Shown: positions 35,472 to 44,559 of the stretch, piece by piece
Layout of the letters: each line of letters begins with the position of its first letter
Position numbering within the stretch: position 1 is the first letter of the stretch
NCBI GenBank assembly: GCA_947500545.1
Contig: CANMSO010000014.1
Location: forward strand, 1 to 62,730
DNA from: an uncultured Aquimarina sp.
GTDB taxonomy: Bacteria > Bacteroidota > Bacteroidia > Flavobacteriales > Flavobacteriaceae
Direction: 5' to 3'
Length of the DNA: 62,730 nucleotides
Notes under the pieces: generated by a model
What the model saw: only the letters and a program-made list of their open reading frames with translations
Told to the model about the DNA's origin: nothing
Databases searched by the model: none
Made by a program: the position numbers and the translations under genes

Positions 35472-36191
35472 ATGCTACTTCCCAGAACAAACATCGAACA
35501 AAAGCTTAGTAAGCTACGATCCAAGGAATTTGATCCATCTACCTGGAAAACGCAAATACAAGAAATTTTTCGAAGAGATGAGAGGCATGAAAAACAAATC
35601 ATTCAAAATTTAGATACAAAAGCAGAACGAGTTGGTAATACTTTTGATTTTGATCAATTAGAAACTTCTAAAATATACCACCTGAATCAAATCCAAAAGA
35701 TCTGTATCGATTATCGCCTTCGTTTTCTGGATTCTAGATATTTTAAAGGAAAATTACCGGCATCTGCCATTTCAGCAATTAAAGAACTAGAAAACAAACA
35801 TCAAACAACGTTAAAGGGATTCAAAATAGTTGCTCCTTCAAAGTTATTTAAGCTCGAGAATGCAGATGATCCCCTACTCTTTGCTCCTATGGGAAATGAT
35901 TATTTCTATCTTGTACATAAATGGGGAAATGACCTTCATCCATTGCGCAAAACTATGATGTGGTTTTTTAAAAGTTTCGAAAATTTAATTTTCCTTACCT
36001 TTTTAGTGAGTCTTTTACTTACTTTTATGATTCCGGATGGTTTGTTTAGTAAAGAAAATTCTACATCAGAGTTTATCATGATATTTTTCTTTATGTTTAA
36101 ATCCGTAGCTGCCGTTGTCCTATTTTATGGATTTGCATTGGGTAAAAACTTTAACACAGCGATCTGGAACAGTAAATATTTTAATGCATAA
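35472..36191 (+). CDS. Uncharacterised inner-membrane protein with two C-terminal helices
   Basis: The ATG at 35472 (239 residues, MLLPRTNIEQ) is preferred to an upstream GTG at 35445. Residues 1-165 are a soluble, charged region without a recognised motif, including NIEQKLSKLRSKEFDPSTW and the phrase YFYLVHKWGNDLHPLRK. Two membrane helices follow at about 177-195 and 206-230, so most of the protein should lie in the cytoplasm. I do not recognise the family. Two small genes, a DUF2007 protein and a small membrane protein, follow closely on the same strand and probably share its transcript. Confidence 0.65.
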   Translation: MLLPRTNIEQKLSKLRSKEFDPSTWKTQIQEIFRRDERHEKQIIQNLDTKAERVGNTFDFDQLETSKIYHLNQIQKICIDYRLRFLDSRYFKGKLPASAISAIKELENKHQTTLKGFKIVAPSKLFKLENADDPLLFAPMGNDYFYLVHKWGNDLHPLRKTMMWFFKSFENLIFLTFLVSLLLTFMIPDGLFSKENSTSEFIMIFFFMFKSVAAVVLFYGFALGKNFNTAIWNSKYFNA

Positions 36192-36205
36192 TACCAGAGT
36201 TTCCT

Positions 36206-36433
36206 ATGTTTCCAGAAAGTGAATATGAAAGAGTTTATACAGGTAGTTTAATTAATGTTCAGTTTTTACAAACTTTACTTCAAGATCGCGGAATTAGTTC
36301 TGTCACTAGAGATGATATGAAATCTGGAATGATGGCTGGTTTTGGTGGTGGAGTTCCTGATCATATTCAGCTTTTTATTAAAAAAGAAGATATGGAAGAA
36401 GCTATACCTATTATAGAAAAAAGCTTATCCTAA
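36206..36433 (+). CDS. DUF2007 domain-containing small protein
   Basis: The 75-residue protein matches the DUF2007 family (putative signal-transducing proteins): YERVYTGSLINVQFLQTLLQDRGI at the start, then a short Gly-rich turn and a strand HIQLFIKKEDMEEAIPIIEK. The fold is a small ferredoxin-like alpha/beta domain. Relatives are thought to bind nucleotides or PII-like partners, but the function is not established. It starts 14 bases after the membrane protein gene. Confidence 0.82.
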   Translation: MFPESEYERVYTGSLINVQFLQTLLQDRGISSVTRDDMKSGMMAGFGGGVPDHIQLFIKKEDMEEAIPIIEKSLS

Positions 36434-36440
36434 GTTACTC

Positions 36441-36641
36441 ATGGAAAACAAAAACAAATCACCGCGCAGGACATGGGATCTAATGATTGGTATTGCACTA
36501 ATATTATTTGGTGGACTACAACTCTATAATAGATTGCAAACTGAAGAAAGTTGGAGTTTTCGATCCTTTTTCACCTTGGCCTTTATCGCATATGGCATCT
36601 TTTTAATTTATAGACATTTTAAGATCCCGCCAAAGGACTAA
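36441..36641 (+). CDS. Small two-helix membrane protein
   Basis: The 66-residue protein has a basic N-terminus (MENKNKSPRRTW) and two hydrophobic helices (about residues 14-26 and 43-58), with no other feature. It starts 7 bases after the DUF2007 gene and its stop codon overlaps the stop of the convergent GMC oxidoreductase gene by four bases. The tight spacing and good coding character support a real gene. The function is unknown. Confidence 0.65.
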   Translation: MENKNKSPRRTWDLMIGIALILFGGLQLYNRLQTEESWSFRSFFTLAFIAYGIFLIYRHFKIPPKD

Positions 36642-38191
36642 TTTTTCTTTTCAGGAATCTTACTCATGGCGCGTTCAGAAATAGCTGTAATCGATAATGA
36701 TGGATTCACTCCGGGATTAGCAGATATCATTGAACCATCACAAATAAACATATTATCATACCCAAAAACCTTGTTATTTTCATCGATCACACCTTCAGAC
36801 GAATTGGATCCCATTACGGCTCCACCCAAAATATGTGCAGTAGATGGTATTCCTGCCAGAGGTTCTAACGCAAAAACAGTTTCTTTACCCTTAATTAATT
36901 TGGCATATTGCTTTGCCAACCCAAGAGATTGAGAAATAAAAGCAGATGGCTTTTTTCCTTCTGCAACTCTAGTATTCATAACTCCCAGACTATTTCGTTT
37001 AAACTTTAAAGTACTATCCAAAGTCTGCATAAAAAGTAATACCGCAGTACTTTTACTCCAATCTCTTGTTGTATAAAGCTTGATATAAGAAAGAGGATGC
37101 TTGATAAAACTTGTAACCATTTTTGCAACTCTAACAATAGTATTCTTACCATGTGTTAGTGGCAAATGCGAAAGTCTCCAAAAACCCGATCCCTTCGCAT
37201 ATCGAACAATCTCTAGATGGCTATTTTCGTCTGTATTAAGAATAGAACCTATGGCCACTCCTTTAGACATATCCTTTTTGCCATCCAGATTGGTAACACT
37301 AATAAGACTTTCATTATTTGTACGGATATCACATCCTAATCGATCTGAAAGATTAGGTAAGGATTTTTGTTTGAGTTTTAGCAACAATTTTATCGTTCCT
37401 AATACTCCTCCAGAAAAAATGACTCCTTTAGATCTTACTAATTTTCTTGATTTAAAAAATCGTGTTGAAGATTTAAATTTTATTTCATAACCATTTCCTG
37501 AAGGAAAAACATCATAAACCTCTTGTTCAGCAAGAATTTCGGCCCCCAGCTGTTGGGCAAGGTACAAATAGTTTGTATCCAGTGTATTTTTTGCTCCAAC
37601 TCTGCATCCGGTCATGCAACCCCCACAATAGTTACATCCTGTACGATCGGGTCCTTTGCCATCAAAATATGGATCTGGAACGGTTACATTTGGTTTCCCA
37701 AAAAACACAGCAACATCTGTAGCTTCAAAATTATCTTTTATGTTCATGCTAGAAGCTAACTCCTTTAGTGCTTTATCTCCGTCAAAAAGGGTTGGATTCT
37801 TCTGTGCTCCTAGCATTTTTAAGGCCATTTGATAAAATGGAGCTAATTCTGATTGCCAATCTGCCAAGTTACTCCAACTACCAGAAGTAAAAAATTCCTT
37901 CTTTGGTACCGGTAAAGTATTCGCATACACCAATGACCCGCCGCCTACTCCAGTTCCAGAGATCACGACTACATGTTTGAAAAAAGACATTTTCATAATA
38001 CCAAACCATCTAAAAAAAGGCATCCAAAGCCATTTCTTAAGATTCCAATTGGATTTAGGAAAATCCTGAGGTTTATACCATTTTCCTTTTTCGATTACTA
38101 GAACTTTATATCCTTTTTCGGCGAGTCTAAGAGCACTTACAGATCCTCCAAAACCGCTGCCAATAATTACATAATCATACTCTACTTCCAT
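36638..38191 (-). CDS. GMC family oxidoreductase (cholesterol oxidase-like) with a four-Cys cluster
   Basis: The start at 38191 (517 residues, MEVEYDYVIIGSGFGGS) is preferred because it puts the FAD-binding GxGxxG right at the N-terminus. The upstream ATG at 38212 adds seven residues. The protein has the GMC layout: SGTGVGGGSLVYANTL near residue 80, FSGGVLGTIKLLL in the FAD domain and a C-terminal AHILGGAVMG then DGSMISANPGVNPSLSITA. A CxxCxxCxxxC run (in NYCGGCMTGCRVGAKN, about residue 185) is ferredoxin-like in spacing. It probably oxidises a hydrophobic alcohol or steroid-like compound. It is divergent from a TetR regulator. Confidence 0.85.
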   Translation of the reverse strand: MEVEYDYVIIGSGFGGSVSALRLAEKGYKVLVIEKGKWYKPQDFPKSNWNLKKWLWMPFFRWFGIMKMSFFKHVVVISGTGVGGGSLVYANTLPVPKKEFFTSGSWSNLADWQSELAPFYQMALKMLGAQKNPTLFDGDKALKELASSMNIKDNFEATDVAVFFGKPNVTVPDPYFDGKGPDRTGCNYCGGCMTGCRVGAKNTLDTNYLYLAQQLGAEILAEQEVYDVFPSGNGYEIKFKSSTRFFKSRKLVRSKGVIFSGGVLGTIKLLLKLKQKSLPNLSDRLGCDIRTNNESLISVTNLDGKKDMSKGVAIGSILNTDENSHLEIVRYAKGSGFWRLSHLPLTHGKNTIVRVAKMVTSFIKHPLSYIKLYTTRDWSKSTAVLLFMQTLDSTLKFKRNSLGVMNTRVAEGKKPSAFISQSLGLAKQYAKLIKGKETVFALEPLAGIPSTAHILGGAVMGSNSSEGVIDENNKVFGYDNMFICDGSMISANPGVNPSLSITAISERAMSKIPEKKN

Positions 38192-38289
38192 TGTTTTATA
38201 TGTTTTTACCAAAAAGGAAAATTGCCTAACTTACTTTCCATTATATATTTTTTCAAACTTTAATGAATTTTAATATGTTAATGTTTAAG

Positions 38290-38301
38290 TTTGACATCAA
38301 A
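38290..38301. promoter_or_regulatory. Candidate TetR operator between GMC and TetR genes
   Basis: TTTGACATCAAA is an imperfect-centre palindrome (TTTGA, CA, TCAAA) in the intergenic region between the divergent GMC oxidoreductase and TetR-type genes. The placement fits autoregulation, but short palindromes arise easily in AT-rich DNA. Confidence 0.3.
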
Positions 38302-38354
38302 ATTCAGGAAATCAATTAAAACTATTCTCCCAAATATAGTTCGATAATTACAAA

Positions 38355-38963
38355 ATGCCAAGAATGGGAAGGAAATCTATACTTAAAGATCGAAAAGAAA
38401 AAACTAAAAAGGTCGAACAATGGACACAAGCTATTCTTCCAAAACTCAAGTATAAAGACCTTGGGGATCTAACTATGGATGATTTGGCAGCTTTAATGAA
38501 TAAAAGTAAGTCTACTATTTATCAATACTTTACTACCAAAGAAGAGATTTTTGAATATATCACCCAGGTTAGGATTAATAATCTGAACACATACAAGGAT
38601 GCAATAACTGCAGAAATCCTGCAATTAGATTATCATTACGAAACTCTAGCCACGATTCTAACCGAAGGTGCCAAAAATATCTCTGCTTTTTATCTTAAAC
38701 AATTGCAACTACATTATCCAAGCGCCTGGAAAATTATTGAAGGATTCCTGTATGGTTTACTTGAAGATTTAAAACAGTTCTACCTTTTGGGAATAGAAAA
38801 TAAATTATTCAAACCAGTCTCTACTGATCTTCTTATCAAAATGGATGAGTTTTTTATTTTACAACTTATCACGGATGATAAATTTTTTAATCAAAGTAAG
38901 GAAACACTTGAATCAACAATAAAGGATTATATGTTCTTAAAATTTGAAGGCTTGATGAAGTAA
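38355..38963 (+). CDS. TetR/AcrR family transcriptional regulator
   Basis: The 202-residue protein has an N-terminal helix-turn-helix at about residues 28-66, with the phrase LTMDDLAALMNKSKSTIYQYFTTKEEIFEYI typical of TetR. The rest is a helical ligand or dimer domain without strong identity. A basic tail (RKSILKDRKEKTKK) precedes the HTH. It is divergent from the GMC oxidoreductase gene with about 160 bases between the starts, so it probably controls that gene and perhaps itself. The ligand is unknown. It is convergent with the DUF4249 gene. Confidence 0.9.
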   Translation: MPRMGRKSILKDRKEKTKKVEQWTQAILPKLKYKDLGDLTMDDLAALMNKSKSTIYQYFTTKEEIFEYITQVRINNLNTYKDAITAEILQLDYHYETLATILTEGAKNISAFYLKQLQLHYPSAWKIIEGFLYGLLEDLKQFYLLGIENKLFKPVSTDLLIKMDEFFILQLITDDKFFNQSKETLESTIKDYMFLKFEGLMK

Positions 38964-38975
38964 ATATATTTCAAA

Positions 38976-39824
38976 TCACAGGGTCAATTCTTCCTGTCTT
39001 TCAGTGATTCTAAACCCTGCAAACACTCCATACCCTCCTTCTCCCAGAATATTATTTGGTGGTATTATTGGTTGAAAAAACGGATTACCACTTTCTTGGT
39101 CTTCATTTAAAAATGAAGCTCTAAGTGTTCTATATATCAATTCATCTACATGAGCTATTTTTATAGTAACCTCTAATCCTTCTTCAGTACCAAATACCTG
39201 TCCATTGGCGGTTACGGACAAGCCATCTCCATTAATATCAGTAGCAAACCTTTCTATATCAAAGTTTGCAGTACTTGCCTCTCCCGGAAAGCTCAACGAT
39301 CTATACTGAGCTCCAACTATATAAAAATTATTTTCACCAGAAATGTCATCAAAACGCACAGAAAGATTTTCGGTTCTACTACCATTACTATCAAGCCTAA
39401 AGCCTATATCAGAACTAATATCTTCTATCTTTTGTTCTGGAATCGTACAAGTTGACATAAATTCTTTTCCATTTGCAGTAACCATTAGGGTATAACTTTG
39501 GCCAGACTCGATAGCGAATGAACTTGCAGGAGCTTCATATTGCTTGTTTGTAGGTTCGTATATCAATTGTATTTGTTCTCCATTTTCATTTTGTATGATT
39601 ACCGTTGCATCGGATATAATTGATACCTCATCAAAATTAACGTCTGTATCAAATACAGAAATAGTACGTGATACCGCAACTGTGATCATTTCTTCATCAG
39701 GGGATATAAAACCATAAATAAGTACTAAGCGTTCTCCATCGGGTTCTTCATTTACTTGATCTTCAAAATCAAAATCACAACTAATCATTAGTAATCCCAA
39801 TAAACATATGATATAGCATTTCAT
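38976..39824 (-). CDS. DUF4249 lipoprotein, copy 2 (paired with the STN-type TonB receptor)
   Basis: The 282-residue protein has a lipoprotein signal (LLMISC, Cys 16) and belongs to DUF4249, a Bacteroidetes surface family that accompanies TonB-dependent receptors. The pattern is beta-rich: ERLVLIYGFISPDEE, then VIIQNENGEQIQLIYEP, YEAPASSFAIESGQSYTL and a C-terminal GYGVFAGFRITERQE. These phrases recur almost unchanged in the sister protein encoded at 43651-44508. It is probably an outer-leaflet partner that binds or delivers the receptor's ligand. It starts 9 bases after the receptor gene stops. Confidence 0.85.
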   Translation of the reverse strand: MKCYIICLLGLLMISCDFDFEDQVNEEPDGERLVLIYGFISPDEEMITVAVSRTISVFDTDVNFDEVSIISDATVIIQNENGEQIQLIYEPTNKQYEAPASSFAIESGQSYTLMVTANGKEFMSTCTIPEQKIEDISSDIGFRLDSNGSRTENLSVRFDDISGENNFYIVGAQYRSLSFPGEASTANFDIERFATDINGDGLSVTANGQVFGTEEGLEVTIKIAHVDELIYRTLRASFLNEDQESGNPFFQPIIPPNNILGEGGYGVFAGFRITERQEELTL

Positions 39825-39833
39825 ATTTTCTAT

Positions 39834-42428
39834 TTAAAATTTCAAATTATAGTTAAAAGACGGTATAAATTGCAAAAGAAAACTTTTAAATAATCCATTT
39901 TCAGAAGAGTCTTCAAAATTTCTGACTTCGTAATAAAACACATTTTTTCTAGAATAAACATTATAAAAAGAAAAACCCCATGTTCGTTCTCTATTTCGTT
40001 TAGTAATTTTATGAAATTGCACTCCTAAAACCAACCTATGAAAGTCCTCACCTTTAAAATTGTTTTTATCAATATTAAATAGCGTTTCTGGTCCAGATAT
40101 ACCAGGTTCTATAGGAAAATAATTCTCTGGATTAACACCTATTGTATTTGGAATATTAAAATTGATCCCAGAAGAGAATTGCCAATTTCCGGACAGGGTA
40201 ATTTTTTTATTTGGTTTATAAATCATTACTACTGAAGCATCATGTCTCCTATCATAACGATCATTAAATTTTCTACCTTGATTAAGTTCCTCAAATTGTC
40301 GTTGTGACCAGGATAAAGTATACCCTAGCCATCCCGTAAGCTTCCCTCTTTTCTTACGTAAAAGAAACTCTGTACCGTATGCCCACCCTTGACCTGTTGT
40401 TATCCCATTAACAAAATCAACTCCTTGTATAGAATTCGTTACATCACGTATACCATCCAATCTTGCAAATGAAGCTCCTTCTTTAAAATCAATGATATCA
40501 TCCATTTTTTTGTAATAACTTTCTAGTGTAACCTCATATACGTCATCACCAAAATCCTTTGCCAATCCCAAGGCAAATTGTTCTGAAAGTTGCGGCTTAA
40601 GCCTATCTGTTGATGATATCCACAAATCAGTAGGTAACCCCAAACCACTACTTGACAATCGATGGATATATTGATTCATTTTTGCATAAGAAGCCTTTAT
40701 TGCAAGAGAAGGTCGTATACGATATGCCATAGAAAATCGCAATTCGGGCTTAAAATATTCTTTGGACCTATGTTTAAAATGACTAAGTCTTAGGCCTGGA
40801 TATACACTAAATTGATCGTTAACCCGCCAATCGTCTTCAATATAAAGTCCACTTTCTAAAGTTCTGATCTTTTGGGTATTTGTAATATCGCTTTCATCGC
40901 TAGTTTCGATAATAATGGCTTTGGGTGTAAAGTTATGATAAGTAGAAATCAAACCAAATTTTAAAATATGGTCTGGATTAGGGTAATAATTGAAATCTAA
41001 CTTTACACCATAATCATCAATTCCTGAGCTTGTATCTAGAACAGAGCTAGTGTTGGCCACTGTATTTGACTCTCCAATAGTAAACTTGTAATTACTAAAT
41101 ATTAATGACGTGTTAGAAAAAAGCTTGTTATTGAATTCATGATTCCATCGTAGGGTCGAAGTAATATTACCCCATTGTATCTTCTGTTTTACTTCTTCAC
41201 TTTCGAAAGTATATCTACTGCTGAATTTATCCTTACCATAATAAACGCTCCAGTATAACTTATCCTCATCATTAAATACATGATGAAGTTTTGTATTTAC
41301 ATCTGTAAAATGATATCCGAACCTATCATCATTTGTCATGAGAGGACGTAACAATAAATCCACATAGGTTCTGCGACCACTAACCACAAAAGATGTTTTT
41401 TCTTTTTTAATAGGCCCCTCTAGCAAAAATGAAGATGAGATGAGGCTGATATTAGCTTTTCCTGCAAACTTTTCTTTATTCCCGTTCTTTGTATCAATCT
41501 TAACTACAGAAGATAACCTTCCTCCAAATCGTGCAGGGAAACCTCCTTTAAACATTTCTACAGATTTTATAGCATCTCCGTTGAATATGGAAAAAATACC
41601 AAAAAGGTGATTAGTATTATATACCGTAGCTTCATCCAACACAATAAGGTTTTGATCTGGTGTTCCCCCTCTTACATAAAAGCCTGCAGAACCTTCGTTA
41701 CCTGCTTGTACTCCTGGTAACAATTGAAGTGTTTTAATTGCATCTTTTTCTCCCAAAATAGTAGGAACATCGGCAATAACCGAAGGATTTATCCTTTCTG
41801 AGCTCATTTGAGTAACCTGACTTTTTTGAGCTTCCTGATCCGAAGAAATGATTATCTCATCCAGATATTGAGTATCTAATTCGAGATTAAAGTTAAGAGC
41901 TCTATCGGCAGTAAGATCTATGTTTTTTTCAAGACTCTTGTATCCAATAAACGAGATTAACAGCTTATGCTCACCTTCTGGGATAGATAGCGAAAAAAAA
42001 CCATAGTCATTAGTAATCGTACCCGCCTTCTGTTCTTTTATATAGATAGAAACGTTACTTAAATACTCTTCACTTCCTTTTTCAGAAACATACCCGCTGA
42101 TTGTATACTTCTGTAGTCTTTTATAAATCAAAAGCTTTTTACCCAAGACTTTAAACTGAAATAGTTTTGAAGGAAATAATGTTCTTAATACTTGACTCAG
42201 TTTTTTATTCTCCAGATTTACCGACACTTTTCTGGAAAGGTCTATCGATGTGTTAGAATATCCTGTAGTAAAACCTAAACGTGCCTCTAAGTCTGTTAAT
42301 ATTTGTGCTATGGAAACATCATCTTGGATAATGCTTATCTCCTTATCCAAAATAGTTTCCTGCGTATAACCATTCAAAGATTTCAAAACCATTACTATGA
42401 ATAGTATACTTGCAATTTTTACGTTCAC
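39834..42428 (-). CDS. TonB-dependent receptor with STN and CarboxypepD-reg-like domains
   Basis: The 864-residue outer-membrane protein has a signal peptide (to about residue 22). An STN (secretin/TonB short N-terminal) domain at about 28-102 (from ISIIQDDVSIAQILTDLEAR) is followed by a CarboxypepD-reg-like domain at about 108-190 (YTISGYVSEKG). A plug (ADVPTILGEKDAIKTLQLLPG) and a beta barrel ending in Phe complete it. The STN domain is the contact with a FecR-type anti-sigma factor, whose intact gene lies immediately upstream on the transcript. It probably imports a ligand by TonB energy and signals its presence. The ligand is unknown. Confidence 0.92.
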   Translation of the reverse strand: MNVKIASILFIVMVLKSLNGYTQETILDKEISIIQDDVSIAQILTDLEARLGFTTGYSNTSIDLSRKVSVNLENKKLSQVLRTLFPSKLFQFKVLGKKLLIYKRLQKYTISGYVSEKGSEEYLSNVSIYIKEQKAGTITNDYGFFSLSIPEGEHKLLISFIGYKSLEKNIDLTADRALNFNLELDTQYLDEIIISSDQEAQKSQVTQMSSERINPSVIADVPTILGEKDAIKTLQLLPGVQAGNEGSAGFYVRGGTPDQNLIVLDEATVYNTNHLFGIFSIFNGDAIKSVEMFKGGFPARFGGRLSSVVKIDTKNGNKEKFAGKANISLISSSFLLEGPIKKEKTSFVVSGRRTYVDLLLRPLMTNDDRFGYHFTDVNTKLHHVFNDEDKLYWSVYYGKDKFSSRYTFESEEVKQKIQWGNITSTLRWNHEFNNKLFSNTSLIFSNYKFTIGESNTVANTSSVLDTSSGIDDYGVKLDFNYYPNPDHILKFGLISTYHNFTPKAIIIETSDESDITNTQKIRTLESGLYIEDDWRVNDQFSVYPGLRLSHFKHRSKEYFKPELRFSMAYRIRPSLAIKASYAKMNQYIHRLSSSGLGLPTDLWISSTDRLKPQLSEQFALGLAKDFGDDVYEVTLESYYKKMDDIIDFKEGASFARLDGIRDVTNSIQGVDFVNGITTGQGWAYGTEFLLRKKRGKLTGWLGYTLSWSQRQFEELNQGRKFNDRYDRRHDASVVMIYKPNKKITLSGNWQFSSGINFNIPNTIGVNPENYFPIEPGISGPETLFNIDKNNFKGEDFHRLVLGVQFHKITKRNRERTWGFSFYNVYSRKNVFYYEVRNFEDSSENGLFKSFLLQFIPSFNYNLKF

Positions 42429-42477
42429 AATAGAATCAAATCTATAAGTTTGTCTATTGCAATAATAGAGATGTTTT

Positions 42478-43467
42478 TTATGAATTGCAATCTCCCCCTT
42501 TTATAAGAATTCTATTTGAATCTATTTTTTTGTAGGTAATATCAAATAATATGGTGAGCGTTTCTAAAATATCTTCGAGAGACTCATTATCAAAAATCGA
42601 GGTCAAGGTACATTTTTCAAATTGTGGGTTCTCGAAAACAAGTTTCATATGATAATATGACTCAATATCTCTTGCAACCTCACTCATAGTTGCTTCTTTA
42701 AAGGTTAATATTCCGGATTTCCAGGATTCAAAATTTGGATTATGGTTAATCACTTTAATTAATTCACCGTTTGCTCCCGCAGTAATCTTATCCCCTGGTT
42801 GTAATATTTCTTGATGGCCTTGCGATGAGAATTGCACTTTTCCTGTTACTAAAACAATTTCAGTCTCTTTGGTTTTGGTATCTGCTTTAAGATTAAAAGA
42901 TGTTCCCAAGACTCTTGTCTCTGTATTATTAGCTAATACAACAAAAGGTTTTTCAGGATTCTTTGTGACTTCAAAAAAAGCTTCTCCTTTGAGTCGAGAT
43001 TCTCTTATCTCACTTTTAAATCCTTTTTTATAAGTAAGTTCGCTACCTTCATTAAGCCACACAACCGACTGGTCTGGGAGTATAAATATATTCTCATTTC
43101 CAACCTTGGCAATTATTGTTACTTCAGTATTAAAATAGTTCACAAAAAACATTCCTAAACCAATAATAATAGCAACCGAAGCTGCCACTTTAAGGAATAC
43201 TCGTGGTCTCCCAGATGTAGACTTAGTATTCTCTTTGTGAGCTATTTTAGAAGCAAATGTATTCCATTCCTCCTCTACATTAATTTGATCAAAATCTGCT
43301 AAATCTCCAGAAGTATTCCATAACAGTTCGACTTCATCAAAATACTTCTTATTAGCTTCGGATTTGGCAATCCAATCCTTAACAAAAACTCGTTCATCTT
43401 CCTGCACATCATCCTTAAAATAACGCGTTAAAATTGGTAATATGTGATCTTCCTGTTCAATACTCAT
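42478..43467 (-). CDS. FecR-type anti-sigma / sigma regulator, full length
   Basis: The ATG at 43467 (329 residues, MSIEQEDHIL) is chosen because it directly opens the cytoplasmic domain. Residues 8-80 form the sigma-binding region, including RYFKDDVQEDERVFVKDW and ELLW. One membrane helix spans about 90-111. A periplasmic FecR domain follows (VWLNEGSELTYKKGFKSE, then RVLGTSFNLKAD) and a DUF4974-type C-terminus at about 252-325 (LTFKEATMSEVARDIESYY). It should relay a signal from the STN domain of the receptor to an ECF sigma factor. Its N-terminus aligns closely with the 56-residue remnant at 46978-47148. Confidence 0.93.
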   Translation of the reverse strand: MSIEQEDHILPILTRYFKDDVQEDERVFVKDWIAKSEANKKYFDEVELLWNTSGDLADFDQINVEEEWNTFASKIAHKENTKSTSGRPRVFLKVAASVAIIIGLGMFFVNYFNTEVTIIAKVGNENIFILPDQSVVWLNEGSELTYKKGFKSEIRESRLKGEAFFEVTKNPEKPFVVLANNTETRVLGTSFNLKADTKTKETEIVLVTGKVQFSSQGHQEILQPGDKITAGANGELIKVINHNPNFESWKSGILTFKEATMSEVARDIESYYHMKLVFENPQFEKCTLTSIFDNESLEDILETLTILFDITYKKIDSNRILIKGGDCNS

Positions 43468-43650
43468 ACTCAAAATCAAAATCCGGTTCTAAAATAGCAA
43501 ATAAATAACATATGCCTACCTCTTGCTTACTTTATAATTCAAAAGTAAGGCTCTAATCTTTTGCTTTCTAAATTAATCCAAAAACCATTTTCTAGCACCA
43601 TCAATTTCTAGTATACAACGAAGATCAAAGGAAATAAAAACTATCACTTA

Positions 43651-44508
43651 TTAAAAGGTTGTTTCTTTTTCGGTTATCTGATATCCTGCAAAGACACCAA
43701 ACCCGTTTTCACCTTCTATATTTGTTGGAGCAATTACTGGTTCAAAAAAAGGATCACCATCATTATAATCATTTAAAAATGTAGCTCTTAAAGCGTCGTA
43801 TAATATTTCCTCGGCATTTGCCACTTGAATCTTTACCTGAGGATTGGGTTGAGCATCGCTAAACAGATCAAAAAAACCATCTACAGTGATTACAGAGTTT
43901 TCTCTATTGCTATCTGTTGTAAACTGCTCAAATTCAAAATCAACGTCGAATTCAGAATCTCCTCCTCCATCAAATATTTGCAGCACTTTGGCTCCCACAA
44001 TATAGAAGTTCCTTTGATCTTCAATATCTTCTATACTTACCTTTAAAACCCTATTGCCAAAAAAATCATCACTGGTATTTTCTCTAACTTCACTTTCTAT
44101 ATTTTGCACTATATTCAGAGGTATACTACACGCAGCTTTATATTCTTTTCCCTCGACCATAGTAGTTAAAAAATATTGCTGACCTGGTAAAATTGCAAGA
44201 TCGGTAGCTGGTGCTTCATAACTAAACGAAGATTCTGAATATACTAGAGCTGCTTCGTTTTCGTTTTCATCGGTAATAGTTACCGTTGCATTTTTGATTA
44301 TTAAATCATCTGTATTTGAGGAACCATTAGAAGCTCTAGATTTCGACTTAGAGATTTGTACTTTAAGTGTAGTATCCTGGGGGGACAAATACCCATTAAT
44401 TACTATTAACTGTTGTTGTTCTAATAAATCACTTGCATCTACATCTGTTTCACAACTAGTACAAAGGGCAGTAACTATTGCGATTATTATATATTGAAAA
44501 GATTTCAT
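43651..44508 (-). CDS. DUF4249 lipoprotein, copy 1 (paired with the STN-less TonB receptor)
   Basis: The ATG at 44508 (285 residues, MKSFQYIIIAI) gives a clean lipoprotein signal ending in LCTSC. The longer frame to 44556 only adds charged residues before it. The mature part is DUF4249: QLIVINGYLSPQDTTLKVQ, ATVTITDENENEAALVY, YEAPATDLAILPGQQYFLTT and GFGVFAGYQITEKE. It aligns over its length with the sister protein encoded at 38976-39824, so the two arose by duplication. The start is 51 bases after the upstream receptor stop codon. Its role is inferred from its receptor partner. Confidence 0.82.
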   Translation of the reverse strand: MKSFQYIIIAIVTALCTSCETDVDASDLLEQQQLIVINGYLSPQDTTLKVQISKSKSRASNGSSNTDDLIIKNATVTITDENENEAALVYSESSFSYEAPATDLAILPGQQYFLTTMVEGKEYKAACSIPLNIVQNIESEVRENTSDDFFGNRVLKVSIEDIEDQRNFYIVGAKVLQIFDGGGDSEFDVDFEFEQFTTDSNRENSVITVDGFFDLFSDAQPNPQVKIQVANAEEILYDALRATFLNDYNDGDPFFEPVIAPTNIEGENGFGVFAGYQITEKETTF

Positions 44509-44559
44509 TTTTTTACTTTTATTTTGTTTAACTACTATTGATTTTACTGATTTCACGAT

